Notes: generated by a model from the letters alone, not told the origin. DNA of 64,000 bases from Lachnospira eligens (GCF_009680455.1 NZ_WKRD01000002.1:62001-126000), one strand, 5' to 3'. Positions 1 to 9,665 are shown, numbered from the stretch's first letter. Translations and numbers: made by a program.

Positions 1-1395
1 GTTGCCTGCTGTCTGCTTCTTAGATGGATTCTTAGAACCACTCTTTAAAAGCTGTGCAGGAACAAGATATATTTCCTGATTAGTATTAACTGAAATTGAT
101 TCACCTGTTGCAAGCGGTACTGATGTCTCAAATTTAATATATGAACGGCCAGCAACAACAAGCTTTGAAAGAGATGAACTGAATGTAATTGTCGCTCTTT
201 CTCCATTAATAATTACCGCACTACTGTCATAATGAGTTGCATTTTCCTTAGGTTCATATCCAAAGCCTTCATAAGAACCACTAAGAACTGCACTTGAATC
301 ATCCCCCTCAATAGTAAGGTCATCCTTAACATTGACTGCACCAGCGCCATTAAATGTGGCATTATTTCCAAGTACAATCTCATCAGACCATAACTGTGAA
401 GAGCCACCAAGGTTAAGCTGTGACGCAGATAATGCTCCGGTCTCTCCTTTTGACTTAATATTAAGGTTAAGACTACCTCCACAGATAAGATAACTGCCTG
501 TAAAATCAAGAGTTGAACCCTTAATATTAAGGCCTGATGCTCTTCCAGCATATGCATTTCCTTTAATTATCGCTGTTCCTCCGTCAGTAATATTAATACC
601 AGTATTACCAACTAACGCATAATTACCAAAGAATGTTGTACCAACAAGGTCTTCGTCCATGAAATTAACATATATATCAGGAAGCCCAACTGCTCCATTA
701 AATGTAATATAAGAATAGTCCCCATTCTGTGTCAGATACTTAACGACACAATCTGTAAATGTGATTGCATACACATTAAGACCTGTTCCATTATTCTTAT
801 CACTCGTATTTCTCATACGGATAGTATTGACATCCTGCACCACAAGAATAGGATCTCCCGTAGCATTACCATCCTTATCAACACCTGTAGAATAATTCTC
901 CAGATATGAATTCAATATTTCAATGAACTTCTCCTTGTGTCCATCAAAGCTATAATTATTATTATATACAGGACTAAAATCTGTTGTCTTAAAATCTGGC
1001 AACAGCTTTCCTATAAGCTTCTGCATATAATTTTCTCTTAAAGCAACATTTGCTTTTTCATTATCAATCTCAACCAAAGTTGCAAAATTATTATGCTTGT
1101 CAGAAACGACCTTACTATAACTTGATAATGTGGTAAGCTGTTCCTCATATGAAGCATTAAAGCACTCCATTGAAGCTTTTCCAAGTGCAGCATATATCTC
1201 ATCAACAGCCTCTTCTGATGTGTAGAACGTCTTTTTAGACTGTGATGCTATCATCTTCATTTTAAGGTTGACCATTGTAGTTGTAGTAATCAGTGTTGAA
1301 AGAATCAATACAAATGAAGTCATAATAAGCACTATTACAATAGTAGAACCAGAATTATTTCTTTTTCTTTTCAAATTCAATAATACTTTCCCCAT
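1..1395 (-). CDS. PilX-like minor pilin with beta-helix-like body, partial (3' end outside window)
   Basis: Open frame from ATG at 1395 (GGAGA upstream) to the window edge with no stop, so at least 465 residues. Residues 1-16 are basic and end in NNSG; a hydrophobic helix (STIVIVLIMTSFVLIL) follows. This resembles the N-terminus of PilX/PulK-like minor pilins, but the mature +5 residue is not Glu. Residues 40-220 look helical and mixed. From about residue 240 the sequence is Gly/Asn/Ser/Thr-rich with short hydrophobic beta-like steps (LNLNIKS, ATFNGAGAVNV), as in right-handed beta-helix or adhesin-like surface domains. It is the last visible gene of the pilus operon, 24 nt after the PilV-like gene. 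I infer a pseudopilin carrying an exposed surface domain; the family assignment comes from position and N-terminus only. Confidence 0.7.
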   Translation of the reverse strand, partial: MGKVLLNLKRKRNNSGSTIVIVLIMTSFVLILSTLITTTTMVNLKMKMIASQSKKTFYTSEEAVDEIYAALGKASMECFNASYEEQLTTLSSYSKVVSDKHNNFATLVEIDNEKANVALRENYMQKLIGKLLPDFKTTDFSPVYNNNYSFDGHKEKFIEILNSYLENYSTGVDKDGNATGDPILVVQDVNTIRMRNTSDKNNGTGLNVYAITFTDCVVKYLTQNGDYSYITFNGAVGLPDIYVNFMDEDLVGTTFFGNYALVGNTGINITDGGTAIIKGNAYAGRASGLNIKGSTLDFTGSYLICGGSLNLNIKSKGETGALSASQLNLGGSSQLWSDEIVLGNNATFNGAGAVNVKDDLTIEGDDSSAVLSGSYEGFGYEPKENATHYDSSAVIINGERATITFSSSLSKLVVAGRSYIKFETSVPLATGESISVNTNQEIYLVPAQLLKSGSKNPSKKQTAGN

Positions 1396-1419
1396 AAACT
1401 GTCTCCATTCTTTCACTGA

Positions 1420-2715
1420 CTAATTAATCTTAGTAGATGTCATAGTTGCAATCTTTGAATCATCTGACATAGTTGAATCATTATAATATACTGTCACTGT
1501 AAGTCTGTACATAGAATCTTCTGTTTTTGATGAAGAACCAGACTTCCAGTCTTTAATATTAGAATAAATTCTCGCTGCAGTATCCTTGTTTCCTGCTTTA
1601 TCAGCAAGATTACCCATAACCTGAGTATTAAATGTAACTTTAACTTTATTATGATCAACCAACATTCTGTATTTCTGTGCTGATGCTACTGAACCATCTG
1701 CATTCTTTTCCTGCGTTATCTTTTCCTGCTCAAGAAGATATACATTAAGGTCACTATATCTTACATTGGTAAGTTCTGCCGGATATTTGTATGTTACATT
1801 AATCTTATCATTAACATATACTTCCATAGTACCATCTGTAGTTGTTGTACCCTTCTTATTAGTACTGATATAATCATCAAACGGAGTATAGAATACATAC
1901 AGATTCTTTATATTCTTCTTAATCTTTCCTGAAACGTAATAAACAGTCTGCTTTGTACCACTTACATCTTCCTCACGTTCTTCCGCTTCAAAAGTATTAG
2001 TTGTAAGTGTAGTTGTCTTAACATAATCAGGATAACTAAGCACAGTATCATAATGATATGTAACTGTAATAACTGCTGTCTGGTCAAATAAAACCTTAGA
2101 TGCATCTGAAGTATTTCTTGTTACATTAACATCAATAGATGTACTCTTAGTAATCTTAGACCTGTCAAATGCCTGCTCACCTGTATAATATTTAAAATGT
2201 GCAACTGCCTGATTATCACTGTTATCATCACGATAAACGAGTGAACTGTCCGCTGAAACATCTGCATATACTGATATTCCTGCTGAATTAATATTATTAT
2301 TAGGATTATCCTTAACCGTACTGTCAGCAGGTGTTGTATAAGGTGAAGGATCAAATTCTGCTTTAATGTAAAATTTTTCTTTATTTACACCCTCATAATA
2401 AAGAATATTAGAAGCATCTTTCTTATTACCCACAGAATATGTTGTGCTGTCAATCCCACCAAGCTGCTGATAAGTATATTGTCCATTGCCACCAGCAAGC
2501 CTGTCCAAACTCATACTCTTTGCTTCCTCTATAATATTGTTAATTGCAGTATTAGCATTTTCAGTCCTTCTTGCCTTATTGTTAATTCTTGCAGCATTAG
2601 AAAATGTACTCAATACCGGTAGAGATATGATTGCAAGAATAACAATCGCTACCAGTACTTCAACCAGTGAAAAACCGGAATTATTCAATTTTCTATTCTT
2701 TCTATATAATTTCAT
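1420..2715 (-). CDS. Type IV prepilin-like minor pilin (PilV/PilW-like)
   Basis: 431 residues. The N-terminus is a textbook class III signal: a short basic leader ending NNSG, then FSLVEVLVAIVILAI with Glu at mature position 5, so the prepilin peptidase should cut after Gly14. The rest is a large exported domain of about 390 residues rich in Thr, Ser, Asn and Tyr, much bigger than a typical 150-200 residue minor pilin. Lies between the PilO-like gene (23 nt upstream) and the PilX-like gene. Likely a priming or minor pilin; I do not recognise the globular domain. Confidence 0.8.
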   Translation of the reverse strand: MKLYRKNRKLNNSGFSLVEVLVAIVILAIISLPVLSTFSNAARINNKARRTENANTAINNIIEEAKSMSLDRLAGGNGQYTYQQLGGIDSTTYSVGNKKDASNILYYEGVNKEKFYIKAEFDPSPYTTPADSTVKDNPNNNINSAGISVYADVSADSSLVYRDDNSDNQAVAHFKYYTGEQAFDRSKITKSTSIDVNVTRNTSDASKVLFDQTAVITVTYHYDTVLSYPDYVKTTTLTTNTFEAEEREEDVSGTKQTVYYVSGKIKKNIKNLYVFYTPFDDYISTNKKGTTTTDGTMEVYVNDKINVTYKYPAELTNVRYSDLNVYLLEQEKITQEKNADGSVASAQKYRMLVDHNKVKVTFNTQVMGNLADKAGNKDTAARIYSNIKDWKSGSSSKTEDSMYRLTVTVYYNDSTMSDDSKIATMTSTKIN

Positions 2716-2738
2716 ATCCCTCTCCCTGAATTCTCTTA

Positions 2739-3434
2739 TTACTCAGTTGGTGTAACTGTTGAGAATATATTTCCTGTTCCTGTCTTAACATCAAATGATG
2801 GTTCCTTATAATCACGCTTTCCACCTTCAATTGAATAAAGTGAAATAGATGCTGTTCCTGTAACAACACCTGTTGCCTCATTATAAGATGCAGATAAAGC
2901 ATCAATTGTGCTCTTATCAGCATATGTATTGACATATTTAATAAAATTCTTCCACTGACTATAATCTGATTCATAAGCAATATTAATAGTTGACTTATAG
3001 CCGGTAAGATTAGAAGTATAATTGCTTTTTCCATTTACATTACTTGAAGCAATCTGACCGAACTTGTAAAGAACAGTTGTTGGTGATAAAGAAAGACTTC
3101 TTACCCATGTTCCTGTTACAGACTCTGTCTTGTTAAAGAAATCAATTGAATTAGGCTGTGTGCTCCCTGCCGCATATCTGTCAAGAAGATTATCATACTG
3201 CTTAAGATAATTCATTGTATCATTAACATACTTCTGTTTGTTGTTATTCTTTTCTTTTAAGTCTCTCTGAGTTGTCTCAAGAGTAGTCTTTTTAGTAGAT
3301 AAAGTATCTACCTGATCTGAAAGATTCTGAAATCCAAAGAAATAAGCAAGAGCCATAATAAGCACTGCTAATACAACAACCAATAACTTTTTGTCTCTTT
3401 CAGAGATTTTTAACATACCTTTTAACTTATCCAT
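2739..3434 (-). CDS. PilO-like type IV pilus inner-membrane alignment protein
   Basis: 231 residues: cytoplasmic basic N-terminus, one membrane helix near residues 18-35 (LLVVVLAVLIMALAYFFGF), a coiled-coil heptad segment (about 36-75), then an extracytoplasmic domain. This bitopic layout plus position right after PilM/PilN is that of PilO, which forms heterodimers with PilN to link the PilC/PilB motor to the pilus. Sequence similarity to PilO is weak by eye, so the call rests on topology and synteny. The preceding gene ends 12 nt upstream. Confidence 0.7.
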   Translation of the reverse strand: MDKLKGMLKISERDKKLLVVVLAVLIMALAYFFGFQNLSDQVDTLSTKKTTLETTQRDLKEKNNNKQKYVNDTMNYLKQYDNLLDRYAAGSTQPNSIDFFNKTESVTGTWVRSLSLSPTTVLYKFGQIASSNVNGKSNYTSNLTGYKSTINIAYESDYSQWKNFIKYVNTYADKSTIDALSASYNEATGVVTGTASISLYSIEGGKRDYKEPSFDVKTGTGNIFSTVTPTE

Positions 3435-3446
3435 CTGACTCCCCTC

Positions 3447-5084
3447 CTACTTTGTTGTTGAACTCTTAGTACTGCTATTTTTAGTACTGTTTGATGTATT
3501 AGATGACTTCATATCAGTTGTATTAGATGTTCCTCCAACAAATGTACATGATAATGAAAATGTAACTTCAATTGTACCTGCATTATCCTTAGTCTCTGTT
3601 ATAGTAGGGGCATCAACATTAAGTACAGAAGAATTCTTCTGAAGTTCCTGAATGAACTTAGCTACTGAAGACTTACTTCCCGCTGTTCCATTAACAGTAA
3701 TTGCTCCTGATGCAACATTGAAAGACTGAATAGTAATATCACTTGGCATACTCTTTTCAAGATAATCAACAAAATCCTGTAATGCATCATCGCTGTCTGA
3801 TGTAAGTGCTGCAAATGCTGCGATATCATTATATTTATCTTTAGCTGAATAATATTCATTAACAACATCATTAATAATGCTCAGCTTCTTTATACTCTTA
3901 TTAAGAGATCCAATCTCTGCATTAAGAGCAACAACCTGAACAAGTGGAATAAGAACAAGAAGTGCAGAAACCACAAGGGCTCCAACAAATCCTACGATAA
4001 GTGTCTTTGTATTTTCTTTTCTGGCACCACTCTCAATAAGTCTCTTAGGAATAAAATCAACCGGATCAATAACTGCACCTAAGTTAGTTACATAACTTGT
4101 AAGAGTAGCCTCTTCAACATATGCTTTCTTGTCCAGTGCAATATTCTTAAGTCTCTCGACCTTCTCAATTGGCATATTAAGCTCATTAGAAAGAAGTGTT
4201 GCAAAACCCTTAATAGATGTAGAATGTCCAATCAGATACGCCTTCTGGATTGATAATCTGTTACGAGATACATAGTAATCAATAACTCTGTTGATGTTAC
4301 TTGCCATATACCTTAATGACTCTGTAACCTCATCTCCATCAAATCTTGAATGAAGAAGTGTTTCATTCTGAAGCTTTGTTGTAGCAGCCTCATACTTAAG
4401 TCCATATTTCTCCATAACAGCATTAACAAGCATTGACTTTCCATAAGGAACATTTCTCTGTAACTGCAATACATTATCCTTGAAAATATTGATTACAGTA
4501 CCATCATTTTCAACCTGTATAACAAGACTGACTTCTGGTCCAATCTGCTGTTTCATAATCTGGTATGTACTATTACCTGCATAATCAACAAATGCCACCT
4601 TAAGTCCTAAAGCCTTAGCAAGTCCATAGTAAGACTCTACAACTTCTGATGGTACAGCAGCAACCATAAGTTTAATCTTTTCCTGTCCCTGATCTTCTAC
4701 TTTCTCAAGAACCGTGTACTGAATGATATACTCATCCATATTAACAGGGAAATACTCTGTAGCATTAGCCTGTACAAGTTTATCAATCTTATTAGCCTTA
4801 ACATTAGGAATAAGAACTTCCTTAGTTGCAAGTCTTGGAGAACTGATAGAAAATGCGACATTATTAGCATTAAATCTATGCTCGTCCATAACAACCTTGA
4901 TTGCCTTAGCAAGTACGTCAGTCTGCTCAATTACACCATCGACATAGCAGTCTTCTGGTGCAGGAATTGTAACAGTCTTATGAACGACACTGTTCTTACC
5001 TGATTTAGTGATTTCACATATTTTAATATACTCGTTATTGATAACGATACTTACCAATTTACCTTTGGCTTTAGATGCAGCCAT
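3447..5084 (-). CDS. PilM-PilN fusion, type IV pilus assembly platform
   Basis: 545 residues combining two normally separate proteins. Residues 8-345 are an actin-like ATPase domain of the PilM family (opening LVSIVINNEYIKICEI). Residues 360-388 are one transmembrane helix, followed by a coiled coil and a ferredoxin-like domain typical of PilN (about 390-515). In two-gene systems PilM binds the short cytoplasmic N-terminal peptide of PilN; here the link is covalent. The last 26 residues are almost only Ser, Thr, Asn and Lys and should lie outside the membrane. There is no separate pilN in the locus, and pilO follows directly. Fusion and topology are read from the sequence; complex membership is family knowledge. 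Confidence 0.85.
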   Translation of the reverse strand: MAASKAKGKLVSIVINNEYIKICEITKSGKNSVVHKTVTIPAPEDCYVDGVIEQTDVLAKAIKVVMDEHRFNANNVAFSISSPRLATKEVLIPNVKANKIDKLVQANATEYFPVNMDEYIIQYTVLEKVEDQGQEKIKLMVAAVPSEVVESYYGLAKALGLKVAFVDYAGNSTYQIMKQQIGPEVSLVIQVENDGTVINIFKDNVLQLQRNVPYGKSMLVNAVMEKYGLKYEAATTKLQNETLLHSRFDGDEVTESLRYMASNINRVIDYYVSRNRLSIQKAYLIGHSTSIKGFATLLSNELNMPIEKVERLKNIALDKKAYVEEATLTSYVTNLGAVIDPVDFIPKRLIESGARKENTKTLIVGFVGALVVSALLVLIPLVQVVALNAEIGSLNKSIKKLSIINDVVNEYYSAKDKYNDIAAFAALTSDSDDALQDFVDYLEKSMPSDITIQSFNVASGAITVNGTAGSKSSVAKFIQELQKNSSVLNVDAPTITETKDNAGTIEVTFSLSCTFVGGTSNTTDMKSSNTSNSTKNSSTKSSTTK

Positions 5085-5204
5085 AAAATCCTCCTATCCA
5101 GCTCCCCACATAATAAGCTAATGATTTCTAGTTATAAAAATATATATAAATTTCCTGTTCTTTCTATATAGACAAAAACTCTCCTACATAAATATACAGA
5201 TTAG

Positions 5205-5975
5205 TTAGAATCCCATAAAAGAAAGATACCAGTTAATTATATTCGTACCAAAAAGCATGGCTATTGTAAGCCCTGCACACAAATATGGTCCGAATGCCAG
5301 TACATGTTCAGCATCCGTGACTTTCATACGGATGGAATGAATGACTGCACCCAAGATGCAGCCAATCAGAAATGCCAGGATAATGCACTTCCATCCTAAA
5401 AATAATCCTGCAAACGCCATCAGCTTAATGTCTCCACCGCCAAAAGCGTCAATTCCTTTAATCGCTCGTCCAATAAAAAGACATATGAGCATGAATCCAC
5501 TTATAACACAAAACCCTATTAGATAGTCTAATAGGTTCTTGTGATCTAATATGATTCTTATCACTGCCAAAACACCAATTGCCACATTAAGTGAAAATGG
5601 TATCTCGAAAGTTCTCCAGTCAATGACTGAAATAACAAGAAATATTGAAAATGCAAAGCACATCAATATGCTTACCGCATTAAATCCGTGAACTAAGAAT
5701 ACTATCACATATGCTATCCCATTGGTCGCTTCAATGATTGGATACTGCGGTGATATCTTAGTTTTGCAGTGTCTGCATTTCCCACCAAGTATTATGTAGC
5801 TTACCAGTGGTATGAGATCATACCACTGGATTTTTGCACCACATGTCATACAATGCGAATGTTCTGTAGCTATATTCTCTTTTAATGGTAATCTGTAAAT
5901 CAGTACGTTCAAAAAACTTCCGAATACTATTCCGTATAGAAAGATAATGAAGTACAGTGGTAATTCGTATTGCAT
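5205..5975 (-). CDS. pilD: Prepilin peptidase / N-methyltransferase (A24A)
   Basis: 256 residues, polytopic membrane aspartyl protease that cleaves prepilin leaders and N-methylates the new N-terminus. Both catalytic aspartates are visible: Asp119 in VIDWRTFEIP and Asp182 in the GGGDIKLM motif. The N-terminal cytosolic loop keeps the two CxxC pairs (Cys42/45, Cys67/70) that bind zinc in bifunctional enzymes. Full length for the family. Lies directly after its presumed main substrate, the major pilin gene (27 nt gap), and before PilMN. Confidence 0.95.
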   Translation of the reverse strand: MQYELPLYFIIFLYGIVFGSFLNVLIYRLPLKENIATEHSHCMTCGAKIQWYDLIPLVSYIILGGKCRHCKTKISPQYPIIEATNGIAYVIVFLVHGFNAVSILMCFAFSIFLVISVIDWRTFEIPFSLNVAIGVLAVIRIILDHKNLLDYLIGFCVISGFMLICLFIGRAIKGIDAFGGGDIKLMAFAGLFLGWKCIILAFLIGCILGAVIHSIRMKVTDAEHVLAFGPYLCAGLTIAMLFGTNIINWYLSFMGF

Positions 5976-6002
5976 GATTTAATGTTTCCTTAACTAATAC
6001 TA

Positions 6003-6434
6003 TTATGATGCATTATAATCTGAAACTTTTCCGTTTGTAATCGTGAATTTAATTGTTTTTGACTTTAAATCTTTTGAAGTCATAGGAACTTTTTCTTTAC
6101 TAATAGTCTCAGTCAATTCTTGTTTTAAAGTATTTGTAGCACCATCTGGCTTAGTATCTGAATCAGAAGTAATTGTAATCGTTCCATCTGAGCCTGTAAT
6201 TGTAACCACATTATCACTTAAAAGATCATAATATTTTTCATCAGCTAATACTGTTGTTATTGCGCCCTTAACTGTATCAAGATTCTGTTCATCCTTTGAC
6301 TTTCTTGACTTTTCAATGTTCTTGATAAGTGTTGGAGCTAACACACCAACAAGTACTGCCATAATAGCAATAACTACGATAAGCTCTACTAAAGAGAAAC
6401 CTTTGTTACCTAATTTTTTCTGTGTTTTTTTCAT
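6003..6434 (-). CDS. Major type IV pilin precursor (candidate)
   Basis: 143 residues. Leader MKKTQKKLGNKG is followed by FSLVELIVVIAIMAVLVGVL: cleavage after Gly12, Glu5 present in the mature form, Pro at mature 22. The globular part (about 100 residues) is short and Lys/Asp/Thr-rich and has no cysteine pair, unlike Gram-negative pilins with a disulfide loop. Its compact size and position between PilC and PilD suggest the major pilin. It could be a minor pilin if another pilin gene lies outside the window. Confidence 0.88.
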   Translation of the reverse strand: MKKTQKKLGNKGFSLVELIVVIAIMAVLVGVLAPTLIKNIEKSRKSKDEQNLDTVKGAITTVLADEKYYDLLSDNVVTITGSDGTITITSDSDTKPDGATNTLKQELTETISKEKVPMTSKDLKSKTIKFTITNGKVSDYNAS

Positions 6435-6508
6435 GTTTCATATCTCCCTTTTGAAATATATTTATATAAATCCATTCTCGTTAAGCGACCTGCAGAACAG
6501 ATTATATA

Positions 6509-7729
6509 CTAACCTTGTGAACCTAATGTATTGTAAAGCTGAATCATTGGCTGGTAAATTGCGAGTATCAAAAGTACAACAACAAAAGCCATTAGTACAA
6601 TAATAATAGGTTCCATTAATGAAGTAAGAGTCTGTGTCTGAACTTCAACTTCTTCTTCATAATAAACTGCTGAATTGGTAAGCATCTCTTCAACATTACC
6701 AGTTTCTTCGCCAATACCTACCATATGTACAACCATCGGAGGAAAAAGCCCCGATGTTCTTAACTGATTAGAAAGAGGCAAGCCTAATGACACGCCGCTC
6801 TTTACTTTTTCTAATGCATCATAATATAATACATTCTTCATGGTTGAAGCAGATATCTCAAGCGCATCAATCATTGGCATACCAGCCTGTAACAATGTAC
6901 TCATTGTTCTTGCAAATGAAGCACATGCTGACTTAGTCTGTAACAATCCGAATACTGGAATCTTTAACTTTAATTTATCCAGGTTATGTCTTCCATTCTC
7001 GGTATTACCATACAACTTAACCCCCACAACTATTCCAACGACAACAATAAGATATACATACCAGTATCCCTTTATGCTGTCACTCATAGCTAGGATTGCC
7101 CTTGTTGTTACTGGAAGTTCTGAATCTAAGTCTTCAAACATTGTCATAAAGCTTGGTATAACAAATGTAAGCATTACTACAATAACACCTATCATAACAA
7201 AGATAAGCACTATCGGATACATCATTGCTTTCTTTACAACACCTTTTAACTTGGCATCTTTTTCAAACTGTACCGCCATTCGTGTAAGAGAATTCTCCAG
7301 ACTACCAGAAGCTTCACCAGCCTTAATCATATCAATAAGAATACTTGGAAACTCTTCGTTCTCCCTCATTGAATCCGAAAGGTTTTCACCTTTTTCTACA
7401 CTGGACTGGGTTCTCTCAATTGCCTCTTTAAGTCTCTTATTCTCTGTCTGTTCACCAAGCATCTCCAATGCATTAATTACACTTACACCTGCTTTAAGAA
7501 TACTTGCAAACTGCCGGCAGAATACACTCATATCTCGTGCCGGTATTTTCTTTGGACCAAAAAATGATAGATTAACATCTTTATCCAAAGCTCCCTGCTT
7601 ACCTATTGATATAGGAGTAAAGCCCTGTTCCTTTATCTTTCTGGCTGCTTCATCTTTACTTTCTGCTTCAATAGCACCCTTAACATCTTTTCCCGAAGCG
7701 TCAACCGCTTTGTATGAAAATGTTTCCAT
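6509..7729 (-). CDS. pilC: PilC type IV pilus inner-membrane platform protein
   Basis: 406 residues from the ATG at 7729, which has GGGGAG 7 nt upstream; an in-frame start 22 codons earlier lacks a site and gives a non-conserved leader. Opens with METFSYKAVDASGKDVKGAI, the usual PilC/GspF start, followed by two T2SSF repeats, each with a membrane-helix hairpin (helices near 170-200, 220-240 and 375-400). The conserved Gly-Glu-rich segment MIKAGEASGSLENSL is present, and its second-repeat version is MVGIGEETGNVEEML. PilC couples PilB/PilT ATPase rotation to pilin insertion and extraction. Read from an AT-rich leader after the Wzy-like gene. Confidence 0.93.
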   Translation of the reverse strand: METFSYKAVDASGKDVKGAIEAESKDEAARKIKEQGFTPISIGKQGALDKDVNLSFFGPKKIPARDMSVFCRQFASILKAGVSVINALEMLGEQTENKRLKEAIERTQSSVEKGENLSDSMRENEEFPSILIDMIKAGEASGSLENSLTRMAVQFEKDAKLKGVVKKAMMYPIVLIFVMIGVIVVMLTFVIPSFMTMFEDLDSELPVTTRAILAMSDSIKGYWYVYLIVVVGIVVGVKLYGNTENGRHNLDKLKLKIPVFGLLQTKSACASFARTMSTLLQAGMPMIDALEISASTMKNVLYYDALEKVKSGVSLGLPLSNQLRTSGLFPPMVVHMVGIGEETGNVEEMLTNSAVYYEEEVEVQTQTLTSLMEPIIIVLMAFVVVLLILAIYQPMIQLYNTLGSQG

Positions 7730-7926
7730 ATCACACTCCCCATTCTTAGTAAAATCTTTCCTTTTTAGTGCATTTAGTATAACACATAAGCACAATCAGG
7801 ACAATAATTTTACTAAAATTAACAAACAAAATTAACAAAAAATAAATTCTTTTTAAATTCACTTTTATATTTATAACATGTCTTAATAATATCATACTAC
7901 ACACTAAAAGTGGGTAATTTTCACTT

Positions 7927-9327
7927 TTATTTCGTATTTTTTAGCTTAATCGTTCTTGCCGTCATTCCTAAAAACATATAGAAATATGGTGTTGTATAAT
8001 ACATTGAATTTCCAAAGCATGCACCTGCTGCATATGCCAATGCACATCCTGCCGAAGCTATCGTTATAAGTTCCATTTTTTTAATTTTCTTCAATTGGCA
8101 TATCATCATTGATATTAATGCACCCATATACATTACAAGCCCTGGTATTCCCATAAACACCATATACTGTATATATTCATTTTCTGGTCTGTCAGTGCCT
8201 CCTGCTAACACGCCTCCCAATTCGCCAGCATATTTTTCATTCAATTGTTCTGGTCCATATCCTAATATTGGACTTTCCGGTATCATTTTTAAGCAAGCTT
8301 TCCATAATCTCATTCTTCCCGTCCCTGCTCCATCTGCATCTTCCGCATCTGATACGACTGCATTAACATCATGAGAGAAGGTTGATAAATTAACTTTTAA
8401 GTTCTGTCCACTGCTTGATGGAATGATTCCTGACATGCTGACTGCGCTAAGAGAAATATATATAATTATCGGCACTAGTATTTTCTTTATATTGTTAGTT
8501 CTTACAACATACATTATGCATACAGCTATAACACCAAACATAGAGCCAAGATACGCACCAAATGTATTGTTCACCAAAAGGCAAAATAACTGGAATGCCA
8601 TTCCTGCTGCATACATAATTTCATTTTTCTTAACATCTGACGTTAAGAATAGCCCTGTCATTACCAGAATTGACATGTTAAGATAATACCCAAAATGATT
8701 AAACTGGCTGAATACAGTTGCTCTATCATAAACAAATATTTTGTGCATATATAACAAATGATTATCTTGAAGCAACAGGCATATTCCAAGTATAACTGCT
8801 GTTACCGCATATGTATTGAATATGCATTTTCTATATTTTGCTTCTTTAACTATATGCGCACACATATAAACCGCCGCATAGCAGCAATATGTCACAAGAC
8901 CTTCATATCTGTACTCTGTCCCAAATATTGAAGTATATTTATTAGCCGAATGCATTGTACATATGATAATCCATACAAACAGCATCAAAAAAAATACATT
9001 CCATGGTTCTCTTTTAATAAACTCAAACAGCTCATTTTTCCAATCATTGCTCCGTGTCAGTATCATGCCTATAAAGTATGCTATCAGAAATTCCAATGTC
9101 AGCACACCCATAAGCAAAACTGCCGTCTGATAGCTTGACAATATATTCAATCTATACATAAATGTCTGCTCAGCCATCCCCATCCATCTTATGTGAAAGA
9201 AGATTGATAGTATCGGCAATAAGCACCATCCCATCACTATGTACATTGCTATCTTTTCAAAAAAAATTCTCCCCAGCACCTCATATATTTCTTTAAGTGT
9301 TTTACACTTTTTTAATTTTGTAAGCAT
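7927..9327 (-). CDS. Wzy/WaaL/PglL-superfamily membrane protein; candidate pilin O-oligosaccharyltransferase
   Basis: 466 residues with about 11-12 hydrophobic segments and one large extracytoplasmic loop (about 300-385). The loop carries hallmarks of the Wzy_C/O-antigen ligase family: GRMRLWKACLKMIPESPILGYGPEQL, then NEYIQYMVFMGIPGL. In WaaL and PglL enzymes the residue before this Asn is usually a catalytic His; here it reads RPENEY (Glu382), a notable substitution. The family includes O-antigen ligases, polysaccharide polymerases and the PglL/TfpO enzymes that glycosylate pilins, the last often encoded beside pilin genes. The position just upstream of pilC and pilin favours a pilin-linked role, but a polymerase or ligase for a cell-surface glycan is equally compatible with the sequence. 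Confidence 0.75.
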   Translation of the reverse strand: MLTKLKKCKTLKEIYEVLGRIFFEKIAMYIVMGWCLLPILSIFFHIRWMGMAEQTFMYRLNILSSYQTAVLLMGVLTLEFLIAYFIGMILTRSNDWKNELFEFIKREPWNVFFLMLFVWIIICTMHSANKYTSIFGTEYRYEGLVTYCCYAAVYMCAHIVKEAKYRKCIFNTYAVTAVILGICLLLQDNHLLYMHKIFVYDRATVFSQFNHFGYYLNMSILVMTGLFLTSDVKKNEIMYAAGMAFQLFCLLVNNTFGAYLGSMFGVIAVCIMYVVRTNNIKKILVPIIIYISLSAVSMSGIIPSSSGQNLKVNLSTFSHDVNAVVSDAEDADGAGTGRMRLWKACLKMIPESPILGYGPEQLNEKYAGELGGVLAGGTDRPENEYIQYMVFMGIPGLVMYMGALISMMICQLKKIKKMELITIASAGCALAYAAGACFGNSMYYTTPYFYMFLGMTARTIKLKNTK

Positions 9328-9425
9328 TTTATTTTTCTCCCCTTTTAGATTAATACTTTACTATAATATATCTATTTTTCTAGCTATTTTCAAGAAATAA
9401 TTAAATGCTTTATTGATTCATTGTT

Positions 9426-9626
9426 CCTGATACCTATAGGTAGTCGCATTATTGCTTGACTTATAGGACATATCCAGGCAGAACCATTATTCAGCCTTCA
9501 CTTTTTCTCCCAATCTACCTATAAATAAGCTTCCTCGTGCCTACCTGATAGGTATATTCCTGCAATTTCATGTAATTCTGCCTGTATTTTGCCTATATAG
9601 CTTTATTATTTTTTATTCTTATAGGA
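9426..9626. repeat. 200 bp direct repeat, copy A
   Basis: Starts cctgatacctatagg and ends cttataggaa; matches copy B at 10492-10693 in the same orientation along its full length, at about 85% identity by eye. The 5' end holds the perfect 10 bp palindrome ACCTATAGGT. Variants of CCTATAGG/CTTATAGG recur at roughly 40-60 bp intervals through the unit, and TACCTATCAGGTA forms a short hairpin. No open frame is conserved. Lies between the truncated Rpn gene and the Wzy-like gene. It fills most of the 427 bp gap here; the rest is AT-rich DNA and a terminator. Confidence 0.9.
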
Positions 9627-9665
9627 ACGCGTAGAAATAAACCCTGAACAGAAGCTGGCTTCTCC

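Noticed and set aside
6840..7835. 331 codon plus-strand open frame
   Set aside because: It is antisense to pilC, which has strong family motifs; no site or promoter.
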